Assembly (NCBI RefSeq): GCF_015751905.1
Contig: NZ_JADOUF010000001.1
Location: forward strand, 3,534,001-3,598,000
Direction of reading: 5' to 3'
Origin: Longispora fulva
GTDB lineage: Bacteria; Actinomycetota; Actinomycetes; Mycobacteriales; Micromonosporaceae
Length of the DNA: 64,000 bases
Numbering within the stretch: the stretch's first letter is position 1; each line of letters opens with the position of its first letter. The position numbers and the translations under genes are program-made. Positions 32,929 through 40,838 of this stretch are shown one piece after another. The notes beneath the pieces are model-generated. The model saw nothing but the letters and a program-made list of their open reading frames with translations. It had not been told where the DNA came from and made no database searches.

Positions 32929-33109
32929 GGCACGCCGCCAGGTGCCGGGGATAGATAGCCCGGTCCCCATTCGCCCGGGATCCTCCCCCACGACCCATGG
33001 GCGACTACCCACATTCCCGACCACCCATTGTGGCCGGTCGATCCGTCTCGCTTGACTCGGTGCGCAGCCGTCCGCGCGGTGCGGAGGGCACGGGACAGGG
33101 AGAGCACCC

Positions 33110-35212
33110 ATGATCGGGAGAAGGATCAGGCTCGGCGCTATCGCGTCGGCCTGTCTGACCTTGGCCGCGGCGGCGGCCACGACCGTCGGGACGGCCCCGG
33201 CCGCGGCGGCGACCGGGATCCGCACGGGCATGACGTGGACCGTGCTCGGCGAGCAGGACGGGTCGGTGCACGTCGGAGCCGACGGCCAGACCAACGCGTA
33301 CGCCGGGGACACGACGGTCGACCAGTACCGGTCGATCCTGTGTCTCCTGGTGGACGGCCGGTCCGCGCCGGCCGGGATCACGTTCGACTTCAGCAACGGC
33401 TGGGCCCGGGGCGCCGTCCGCGCGACCCCGGCCATCGCGGCCAGCGTGCTGACCTCGCAGGCGCAGGCCGACGAGATCTGCGCCGACACGTTCGGCGCCG
33501 GGTGGCGGCTCGCCGAGTTCCACGACGGCCGGTACGGGCCGAACCTCGACCAGCCGGGCGGCTGGAGCTTCTGGGCCGCCGGCAGCCTCGCCCCGGGCAC
33601 CCGGCTGTGGACGGCGATCAGCGACCAGCCGGCCAACGCCTGGAACTCGGCGGGCACGATGCCGGCGGTCCCGGCGCTGCCCAAGTTCATCGCGGCCGAC
33701 GCCGAGGAGAACCCGATCGCCGGGCAGTACCAGGTGATGTTCCCCGACACGACCGCGGAGACCGACGTGGCCGCCCGTGCCGACGCGCTGGTGGCCGCGT
33801 ACGGCGGCAAGGTCCTCGACGTCCAGACGTCGGTGCTCGGGTTCTCCTTCGCCGGCACCGAGGCGCAGGCCCAGGCGATGAGCGCGCACAGCTGGGTGGA
33901 GACCGTCGAGCAGGACACGACGGTCGACGGGAACGTCGTCCCGTGGCACCTCGACCGGGTGGACCAGCGCGCCCTGCCGCTGGACACCCAGTACGCGCCC
34001 ACCGGCACCGGCGCCGGGGTCAACATCTACGTGCTGGACAGCGGCTTCCGCTACACCCACACGGAGATCGCCGGCCGGGCCCGCAGCGGCGTCGACCTGG
34101 TCGGCGGCAACGGCGTGGACTGCATGGGCCACGGCACGGCGACCAGTGGCATGGCGGCCGGCCGCACGGTCGGCGTCGCCCCCGCCGCGACCCTGATCTC
34201 GGTGCGCATCTTCGGCTGCTCCGGCGGCACCAGCCGCTCGAAGATCGTGTCGGCCTTCGACTGGGTGGCCCGCAACCACGTCAACCCGGCGGTGGCCAAC
34301 GGCAGCTTCGGCGGCAAGGTCGGCTTCCTGCGCCGCTGGTTCAACTGGCGCACCCCGGAGGACAAGGCCGTCCGGCGCGCGACCCAGGCCGGGGTGACCG
34401 TCGTCGTGTCGGCCGGCAACAACAACGACAAGGCGAAGAACTACACCCCGGCGCGGGCCGCGGAGGCCATCACGGTCGGCGCGACCAACTCCGGCGACCA
34501 GCGCGCGTACTTCAGCAACTACGGCAAGGTCGACCTGTTCGCCCCCGGCCAGGCCGTGCTGTCGGGCAACCAGCTCGGCGACACGTCGTACTCGTCGTGG
34601 GACGGCACCTCGTTCTCCTCGCCGATGGTCGCCGGGGCCGCGGCGCTGTACCTGCAGAGCCACCCGACGGCCTCGCCCGGCCAGGTGAAGTCGTTCCTGC
34701 AGAACAACGCCACGCCCAACGTGGTCGGCAACCCGGGCTCCGGCTCCACGAACCGGCTGCTGTACACGCGGGCCGCCGCCACCCACGCAGGCATGACGTG
34801 GACCGTGCTCGAACAGCGCGCCGGCGCGGTCCGGGTCGGCGCGGACGGCACGACCAACCCGTACTCCGGCGACACCCCGGCGAGCGCGGCGTTGCCCGTG
34901 CTGTGCCTGTTGGTCGACAACACCCCGGTGCCGGCGGGCATCACGCCGAGCTTCTACGCCGGCTGGGCCCGCGGCCCGGTGCGGCTGAGCCCGGCGGTGT
35001 CCGGTGGCGACCTGACCAGCCGGGCGACCGCGGACGCGGTGTGCGCGGCGAACTTCGGGGCCGGCTGGCGGATGGCCGAGTTCCACGACGGCCGGTACGG
35101 CGCGAACCTGGAGTTCGGCGGCGGCTGGGCCTTCTGGGGGGCCGGGACGCTGCCGGCCGGCACCCGGTTCTGGACGGCGATCAACGACCAGCCGGCGAAC
35201 AACTGGAACTAG
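33110..35212 (+). CDS. Secreted subtilase (S8) flanked by two copies of a 140-residue domain
   Basis: Extracellular serine protease of 700 residues. Order: signal peptide (about 1-34), domain copy 1 (about 40-179), I9-like propeptide (about 190-275), S8 catalytic domain (about 280-555; Asp310 in YVLDSGF, His341 in MGHGTATSGM, oxyanion Asn437 in SAGNNND, Ser501 in GTSFSSPM) and domain copy 2 (about 561-700). The two copies share GMTWTVL, CLLVDxxxxPAGIT, GWARG, FGAGWR-x-AEFHDGRYG, GTR-x-WTAI and DQPAN-x-WN. I do not recognise that domain. Start ATG has GGGAGAG 5 nt upstream. It is divergent from lanM (181 bp), so it could be the lanthipeptide leader protease, though nothing proves this. A hairpin follows. 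Confidence 0.9.
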   Translation: MIGRRIRLGAIASACLTLAAAAATTVGTAPAAAATGIRTGMTWTVLGEQDGSVHVGADGQTNAYAGDTTVDQYRSILCLLVDGRSAPAGITFDFSNGWARGAVRATPAIAASVLTSQAQADEICADTFGAGWRLAEFHDGRYGPNLDQPGGWSFWAAGSLAPGTRLWTAISDQPANAWNSAGTMPAVPALPKFIAADAEENPIAGQYQVMFPDTTAETDVAARADALVAAYGGKVLDVQTSVLGFSFAGTEAQAQAMSAHSWVETVEQDTTVDGNVVPWHLDRVDQRALPLDTQYAPTGTGAGVNIYVLDSGFRYTHTEIAGRARSGVDLVGGNGVDCMGHGTATSGMAAGRTVGVAPAATLISVRIFGCSGGTSRSKIVSAFDWVARNHVNPAVANGSFGGKVGFLRRWFNWRTPEDKAVRRATQAGVTVVVSAGNNNDKAKNYTPARAAEAITVGATNSGDQRAYFSNYGKVDLFAPGQAVLSGNQLGDTSYSSWDGTSFSSPMVAGAAALYLQSHPTASPGQVKSFLQNNATPNVVGNPGSGSTNRLLYTRAAATHAGMTWTVLEQRAGAVRVGADGTTNPYSGDTPASAALPVLCLLVDNTPVPAGITPSFYAGWARGPVRLSPAVSGGDLTSRATADAVCAANFGAGWRMAEFHDGRYGANLEFGGGWAFWGAGTLPAGTRFWTAINDQPANNWN

Positions 35213-35220
35213 TCGCACGC

Positions 35221-35250
35221 GGGGCCGGCCACCGGGTGGTGTCCGGCCCC
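35221..35250 (+). terminator. Hairpin terminator after the subtilase gene
   Basis: GGGGCCGG (35221-35228) pairs with CCGGCCCC (35243-35250), and an inner CACC/GGTG extends the stem. It lies 8 nt after the subtilase stop, between convergent genes. Confidence 0.75.
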
Positions 35251-35302
35251 GTCCCGTTCGGGGGTCCGCTTCGCCGCGTCGCGGCCCGGACCGGGAGTGG
35301 GG

Positions 35303-35659
35303 TCAGCCGCAGGCGTACGTGCCGCGGAACTGCTCGAACGACGCGCCGTTCCAGGCGCGGTAGGCGGTCGGGGTGGTGCCGGCGCAGTTGTAGAGCGCCT
35401 GGCCGTTCCCCTGGGCCACCACGGTCCAGGCTCCGGTGGCGGCGTTCTGCCTCTCCAACCGGACCCAGGCGTCGCCGCCCGAACCGTCGGGGCAGTCGTA
35501 GTAGCCGTCTGCGAACAGCTGGGTGGTGAAGTCGAAGATGGCGTAGTAGGAGCTGCAGACGGGCCTGGCCTGTGCCGGGGTCGAGACGGCGGCGGTGAGG
35601 CCGGTGGCCGTGACGGCGAGGGCTGCGGCGAGGGCCGCCGAACGCAGAGGTCGCGACAT
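35303..35659 (-). CDS. Small secreted four-cysteine protein
   Basis: Secreted protein of 118 residues: signal peptide about 1-31 (LAVTATGLTAAVSTPAQA), then a mature part of about 87 residues with four Cys (PVCSSYYA, YDCPDG, YNCAGT, YACG at the C-terminus), enough for two disulfides. Aromatic-rich and beta-like; family not recognised. ATG 35659 has AAGGAG 7 nt upstream. Two overlapping palindromes lie in its promoter region (35679-35699). Monocistronic. Confidence 0.75.
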   Translation of the reverse strand: MSRPLRSAALAAALAVTATGLTAAVSTPAQARPVCSSYYAIFDFTTQLFADGYYDCPDGSGGDAWVRLERQNAATGAWTVVAQGNGQALYNCAGTTPTAYRAWNGASFEQFRGTYACG

Positions 35660-35678
35660 GGACGCACTCCTTGGGAAG

Positions 35679-35699
35679 AGACGTTCGTCTACATTAGAC
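35679..35699. promoter_or_regulatory. Overlapping palindromes upstream of the small secreted protein
   Basis: AGACG-TT-CGTCT (35679-35690) overlaps GTCTA-CAT-TAGAC (35687-35699). Read on the minus strand the second contains a TCTAAT/TAATGT-type -10 region 20-40 bp before the secreted-protein start, so a repressor bound here would block its promoter. Confidence 0.45.
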
Positions 35700-35824
35700 A
35701 GTGACGACTATACGCATCCCCGCACCCCACCGGGCAACCCTCAGCCGCCCGGTGGAGCCGACTCCGCCGAACGCCGGTCGCGCCCCGCCCGGGTGCGATA
35801 CGGTCGGGCGGAGAGGGGGCAACC

Positions 35825-36958
35825 GTGCTCAGTCCACCGGTCGACGACGCCCAGCGCATCACCTCGGGACGGCAGTTCTGGCGCTTCGCCCTCACCGTCT
35901 CCGTGGTGGGGGTCGCGGTCCAGCTCGCGCTCACGGCCTACTACCTCGGCATGGGCCACGCCCCGAAGCCGCACGACCTGCCGGTCGGGGTGATGGCCAC
36001 GGCCGCCCAGCTGCCGAAGGTCACCTCGACGCTGGAGGCCGACGGCGCGTTCACCGTCCGGACGTACCCGTCGGTGGACGCGATGACGGCGGCCATCAGA
36101 CACCGCGACATCTACGGCGGCGTGGACCTGACCGCCGCCGAGCCGCACCTGTACATCGCGACCGCCGCGGGCCCGTCGGCCGCCGCCGTCCTGCGCGGCA
36201 CGTACACCACGGTGATGCAGCAGCAGACCGCCCAGAAGCTCGACCAGCTGGCCGGGCAGGCCACCGAGGTGCCGCTGACCGCTGTCCGGGCCCTCACGGC
36301 GCCGCCGGCGGTCACCGACGTCGTGCCCCTGCCCGCCGACGACCGCAACGGCTCCTCGATCGGGTTCCTGGTCCAGGCGCTCGCGCTCGGCGGGACGATC
36401 GCCTCCACCGGACTCGGGCAGCTCATCCCCAGGGCCCGGCGGCAGGCGCGGCGCGGTCTGGCCCACATGACCACCCTGATCGTGTACGCCCTGGGCTCCG
36501 CGGCCATCGTGCTGTGGTCGATGAGCTGGTTCGGGGTCGGGGCCGGCGCGAACCACATGGCGCTGTTCTGGGAGTTCACGCTCGTCTCGCTGGCCATCAC
36601 CGCGTCGACGGCCGGGGCGGTGAGCCTGATCGGGCCGGCGGGCGCGCTGGCCGGCCTGTTCTACTTCACCATCGGCACCGTCATCTCCGGTGCCAGCATC
36701 CCGCCCGAGTTCCTGCCGGCCTTCGGGCACCACCTCGGCCAGGCGCTGCCCACCGGCGCCGGGGTGCAGGCCGTCCGCGACAGCCTGTACTTCCCCGCGG
36801 TCTCCCTGCACCGGCCGCTGACCACCCTCGCCCTCTACGCCGGGCTCGGTTGCCTGGTCATCCTGGTCACCAACGCGCTGCCGAACCGCAGCGACCGGAC
36901 CTCCGAGTTCGAGATCACCCTGCAACCGCACCAGCCCGTGCCGCCGTCCACCGACTAG
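35825..36958 (+). CDS. ABC-2/DUF3533-like membrane protein
   Basis: Membrane protein of 377 residues with one N-terminal segment (WRFALTVSVVGVAVQLALTA), an extracytoplasmic domain of about 160 residues, and five C-terminal segments including the conserved FYFTIGTVISGASIPPEFLP and GVQAVRDSLYF stretches. This is the plan of YhgE/Pip-like and DUF3533 (SNG1-like) proteins, distant relatives of ABC-2 permeases. No ATPase is nearby, so it is probably not a classical ABC exporter. GTG 35825 is preceded by GAGGGGG. It converges on the AfsR-type gene. Confidence 0.75.
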   Translation: MLSPPVDDAQRITSGRQFWRFALTVSVVGVAVQLALTAYYLGMGHAPKPHDLPVGVMATAAQLPKVTSTLEADGAFTVRTYPSVDAMTAAIRHRDIYGGVDLTAAEPHLYIATAAGPSAAAVLRGTYTTVMQQQTAQKLDQLAGQATEVPLTAVRALTAPPAVTDVVPLPADDRNGSSIGFLVQALALGGTIASTGLGQLIPRARRQARRGLAHMTTLIVYALGSAAIVLWSMSWFGVGAGANHMALFWEFTLVSLAITASTAGAVSLIGPAGALAGLFYFTIGTVISGASIPPEFLPAFGHHLGQALPTGAGVQAVRDSLYFPAVSLHRPLTTLALYAGLGCLVILVTNALPNRSDRTSEFEITLQPHQPVPPSTD

Positions 36959-37027
36959 CGACGGGCCTCCGTCCGGCCGGGCGGCCGCTGGCCGCTGACG
37001 GCCTGCGGCGGGCTGCTGGCGGCGGCG

Positions 37028-39991
37028 TCAGGCGTGCGCGGCCAGCCGGGTCGCCACCGTGTCCGCCTCCGGGAAGCCCAACGCCGTGTACCCGGCCCGG
37101 GCCTGTTCCCAGTGCGCGCGGGCCGCCGCCGGGTCCTCGTCCGCCAGCGCGTCGCCCAGGCCGTCGTGCGCGCGGGCCTGCGTCTCTCGGTGCCGGATCG
37201 CCGCCCCGAGTTCCAGCGCCCGACGGTGGCCGTCGGCTGCCTCGGCGGGCCGGCCGGCGGCGAGACAGGCCCGCCCGAGCGCGTTGAGCACCGTGCCCTC
37301 CTTCGTGCGGTTCCCGGTGGCGCGAACGAGGTCTAACGCCCGGTGCAGATACCCGACGGCGTCGGCGTGCCGGCCGAGGTGGCCGTACACGTCGGCGATG
37401 TGGGTCAGGGAGTTGCTCTCGCCCAGGCGGTGGCCGAGGGCGCGGTGCAGGTCCAGCGCCTCGTGCAGGGTCGCCAGCGCCTCGGCGTGCCGGTGCCGGT
37501 GGGCGTGGACCTTGCCGATGTTGTTCAGCAGGCCGGCCTCGGTCAGCCGGTCGCCGACCTCCCGGCACGCCGCCAGGCTCCGCTCGAAGTGGTCGAGGGC
37601 CTCCGGGTAGCGGCCCCAGGTGCCGTACACGGTGCCGAGGTTGAGCAGGGGGGTGGCCACGTCCGGGTGGCCGTGGGCGCGGTGCAGCTCCAGCGCCTGC
37701 TCGAAGTGGGCGACGGCCTCCGGGTAGGAGCCGAGTTCCCGCAGGACCAGGCCCAGGTTGTTCAGGGTGCCGCCGGTCCGGCGCGGGTCGCCGAGGGCGC
37801 GGCGGATGTCGAGGGCGTGCCGGTAGTGGTCGAGGGCGTCGGGATAGCGGCCGACGTGCCAGTACGCCGTGGCCAGGCTGTTGAGGGTGTCGCCCAGGCC
37901 CTGCCGGTCGTCGAGGTCCGCGTGGGCGGCGAGGGCGTGGCGCTGGGCGCTGATCCACGCCTCGGTGTGGCCGCGCACGTCGAAGCAGCTGCGCAGGCCG
38001 TTGGCGAGCCGGACCGCGTGGGCCGGCCAGCCGTGCCGGGCCGCGTGGGCGACGGCGGTCGCCAGGGTGTGGCGTTCGGCCTCGTACCAGGCGAGGGCGT
38101 CGGCGTAGCTGGCCAGGGCCGGGGTCCCGGGCGCGCCGGGGCGGACCGGGCGGCCGCGGACGTGGTCGTCGACCCGGTCGACCACGTGGGCGTAGTGCTC
38201 GAGGAGGCGGGTGACCGCCGCGTGCCGGTCGGCGGCGGGGTCCACCCGGTGCGCGACCGTGCGCGCGTACTCGCGGAGCAGGTCGTGCAGCCGGTACCGG
38301 CCCGGGGTGACCTGGTGGGCCAGGTGCGCGTCGACGAGCCGTTCGAGGGCGTCGTCGGCGGCGCGGTGCCCGACGCCGGCGAGGGCTCCGGCGGCGTACC
38401 CGTCGATGTCGGCTCCGGGGTGCAGGCCCAGCAGGCGGAACATCCGCTGCTCCGCGGGGGTGAGATGCCCGTAGGACAGCTGGAACGTCGCGGTCATGCT
38501 GCGGTCGTCGGCGGCGAGTTCGCCGAGCCGGCCGTGCTGGTCGCGCAGCCGGCGGGCCAGTTCGGCCATGGTCCACGACGGCCGGGCCGACAGCCGGGCC
38601 GCAGCGAGCCGGATCGCCAGCGGCAGGTGGCCGCACAGGGCCACCACCTCGCCGGTGGCGTGCGGGGCCGACCGGGCCCGGTCGCCGACGACGCCGGCGA
38701 ACAGCGCCCGGGCCTCACCGTCGGGAAGCACGTCGAGGGAGACCGGAACCGCGCCGTCCAGGCCCAGCAGGCTGCGGCGGCTGGTGATCAGCACCAGCGC
38801 GCCCGGGGCTCCGGGGATCAGCGGCCGGACCTGGGCGGCGTCGACGGCGTTGTCGAGCACGACGAGGACCCGACGGCCGGCGAGCTCCTGACGCCAGGCC
38901 GCGGCGCGCTCGTCGAGGTCGCGGGGCACGGCGTCCTCCGGTACCCCGAAGGCGGCCAACAGGGTCGTGAGCGCGGTGGCGGGGTCGACCGGGGACCGCC
39001 CCGGCGTGAAGCCGTGCAGGTCGAGGAAGACCTGGCCGTCGGGGAAGCGCGGGGCGAGCGCGTGCGCCGCCCGCACCACCGTCGCCGTCTTGCCGACGCC
39101 CGGCATGCCGTCCACGGCCGAGATGACCACGGAGGACGCGCCGGACCCGCCGAGCGCGCACAACCTGTCCAGCTGGGTCGCCCGGCCGGTGAAGTCCGCG
39201 AGATCGTAGGGCAGTTGGCGGGGCACGTCCCGGGCCGGTGCCGAGGCGGTCGACGGGCACACGAGTACCGGGTCGTTGCGCAGGATCCTGGCGTGCAGGT
39301 CCACCAGGTCGGGGGTCGGATCCAGGCCAAGCTCCGCCTCGCGCAGCAGCCGCCCGGCGTCGTACGCCGCCAGCGCCTCGGCCTGCCGCCCCGCCCGGTG
39401 CAGCCCCACCAGCAGCAGCCGCAGGGGCTCGTCGCGCAGCGGGTACTCCCCCGCCAGCTCCGTCAGCTCGGCCAGCGCCTCCCGGTGCCGCCCGGCCCGC
39501 AGCTCGGCGGCCAGCAGGGACTCCCGCGCCCCGACCCACTCCTCGGTCAGCCCGGCCCGGATCCGCTCCACCAGGGCGGTCGGAGGCACTGCCTCCAGCG
39601 GGGCACCGCGCCACAGGCCGAGCGCCGCGCGGAGATCGGCGGGCGCGTCGGCCCCGCGGCCCCGGGCGAGAAGGCTCCGGAAGCCGGTCAGGTCGACCCG
39701 GTCGGCGGTCAGGTCGAGCAGGTAGCCGGGCCCGTGGCGGACGATGTCGGAGCCGAGCGGGCGCAGGACGGCACGCAGCCGGGAGACGTAGGTCTGCAGG
39801 AGGCCGCGGGCCCTGGCGGGCGGGTGTTCGCCCCACAGGCCCGCGGACAGGTGGTCGAGGGGGACGGTGCGGCCGACGTCGAGGGCCAGGAGGGCGAGGA
39901 GGCCGCGTTGCATGGCCGCGCCGAGGGGCACCTCCGTTCCGGCGTGGCGGAGCTCCACCGGTCCCAGTAGTGCGATCGTCAGCCCGGGCAT
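37028..39991 (-). CDS. AfsR/SARP-type regulator with NB-ARC and TPR domains
   Basis: Transcriptional regulator of 987 residues in the AfsR layout: OmpR-like winged helix (about 15-90, LTIALLGPVELRHAG start), bacterial transcriptional activator domain (about 95-240, HREALAELTELAGEYPLRDE), NB-ARC ATPase (P-loop GMPGVGKTATV near 295, LVVLDNA Walker B), winged-helix/linker region and C-terminal TPR repeats (about 690-970). Such proteins integrate kinase or metabolite signals and activate secondary-metabolite genes. GAGGGG lies 6 nt before ATG 39991. It is 5 kb from the lanthipeptide locus; a link is possible but not shown. Confidence 0.92.
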   Translation of the reverse strand: MPGLTIALLGPVELRHAGTEVPLGAAMQRGLLALLALDVGRTVPLDHLSAGLWGEHPPARARGLLQTYVSRLRAVLRPLGSDIVRHGPGYLLDLTADRVDLTGFRSLLARGRGADAPADLRAALGLWRGAPLEAVPPTALVERIRAGLTEEWVGARESLLAAELRAGRHREALAELTELAGEYPLRDEPLRLLLVGLHRAGRQAEALAAYDAGRLLREAELGLDPTPDLVDLHARILRNDPVLVCPSTASAPARDVPRQLPYDLADFTGRATQLDRLCALGGSGASSVVISAVDGMPGVGKTATVVRAAHALAPRFPDGQVFLDLHGFTPGRSPVDPATALTTLLAAFGVPEDAVPRDLDERAAAWRQELAGRRVLVVLDNAVDAAQVRPLIPGAPGALVLITSRRSLLGLDGAVPVSLDVLPDGEARALFAGVVGDRARSAPHATGEVVALCGHLPLAIRLAAARLSARPSWTMAELARRLRDQHGRLGELAADDRSMTATFQLSYGHLTPAEQRMFRLLGLHPGADIDGYAAGALAGVGHRAADDALERLVDAHLAHQVTPGRYRLHDLLREYARTVAHRVDPAADRHAAVTRLLEHYAHVVDRVDDHVRGRPVRPGAPGTPALASYADALAWYEAERHTLATAVAHAARHGWPAHAVRLANGLRSCFDVRGHTEAWISAQRHALAAHADLDDRQGLGDTLNSLATAYWHVGRYPDALDHYRHALDIRRALGDPRRTGGTLNNLGLVLRELGSYPEAVAHFEQALELHRAHGHPDVATPLLNLGTVYGTWGRYPEALDHFERSLAACREVGDRLTEAGLLNNIGKVHAHRHRHAEALATLHEALDLHRALGHRLGESNSLTHIADVYGHLGRHADAVGYLHRALDLVRATGNRTKEGTVLNALGRACLAAGRPAEAADGHRRALELGAAIRHRETQARAHDGLGDALADEDPAAARAHWEQARAGYTALGFPEADTVATRLAAHA

Positions 39992-40126
39992 CCGTCCCCC
40001 TCAAGATCCACTATGGCTGAAGGTACCTCGCGGAAGCGCGCGCGGCATCCGGGTTCCGGGAGCCGGGTCCCCTGGCTCCGGGGAAATCCGTGTCCACAGC
40101 CCGTGGGCGCGGCTACATTCACGGCC

Positions 40127-40771
40127 ATGGAACCCACGGAGGCCGAACAGTTGCTCGCCGACCACGGCCGGGCCCGCGACACCCTGCTGCGCGGGTTCAC
40201 CACGGCCGCCGCCGGGGACAACCTGACGCTGTGGCTGCTCGGTTCCCTCGCGTCGGGCGTCGCGGACGCGTGGAGCGACCTGGACCTCCTGGTCGTCGCC
40301 GGCCCGGCCCCGGTCGGCGATCCGGCGCTCGTCGTCGTCAACCCCGCCAACGGCCCGCAGGGTGGCGGCTACACCGGCGGCGCGTACCTGGCCGGTCCGC
40401 TCCTGATCTGGGTCGACTGGTTCACCTGGCCCGCGGAGCTGCCGGTTCCCGCCGGCGCGCGGCTCCTGACGGGCGACGGACGGCCCGGCACCCTGCCCCT
40501 GTTCGACGCCCTCGACCGGCACGGCCGCGGCACGAGACGCGCGGAGCCGGATCGTGACACGTTCGCGCTGGCGATGATCCCGATCGCGGCGAAGTACGTG
40601 GCGCGGGGCGAACTCGAGGACTCCGCCGGCATGATCGCCATGCTCGGCGGCGACCCGGACGGCGACCACGTCGCGGCACTGCGGGCGCTGCTGCGGGCGA
40701 TCGCGGACCACGGCCCGGTCACCGAGCGGGTCGCCCGGACGATCGACGTGGCCGAGGCTCTGCGCGGGTAG
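40127..40771 (+). CDS. Nucleotidyltransferase domain protein
   Basis: Protein of 214 residues with the minimal nucleotidyltransferase signature LLGSLASGVADAWSDLDLLVV (GS-x9-D-x-D, about residues 35-55) followed by a helical C-terminal part, the plan of aminoglycoside/lincosamide nucleotidyltransferase-like proteins. The substrate is unknown; a third acidic residue may be Asp104 in LLIWVDWFTWP. ATG 40127 lacks a Shine-Dalgarno sequence but has TACATT 7 nt upstream, so it is probably leaderless. It is divergent from the AfsR gene. Confidence 0.78.
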   Translation: MEPTEAEQLLADHGRARDTLLRGFTTAAAGDNLTLWLLGSLASGVADAWSDLDLLVVAGPAPVGDPALVVVNPANGPQGGGYTGGAYLAGPLLIWVDWFTWPAELPVPAGARLLTGDGRPGTLPLFDALDRHGRGTRRAEPDRDTFALAMIPIAAKYVARGELEDSAGMIAMLGGDPDGDHVAALRALLRAIADHGPVTERVARTIDVAEALRG

Positions 40772-40838
40772 CCCGGACGTGGCGGTCGACGCCGCTTCGC
40801 AACCGACCACCACGATCCGAGCCGCCTCCCGGCGCACG

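Noticed and set aside
35825-36958. ABC-2-like membrane protein as the lanthipeptide exporter
   Set aside because: No ATPase domain or adjacent ATPase gene, opposite orientation, separated by two genes; nothing links it to lanM.
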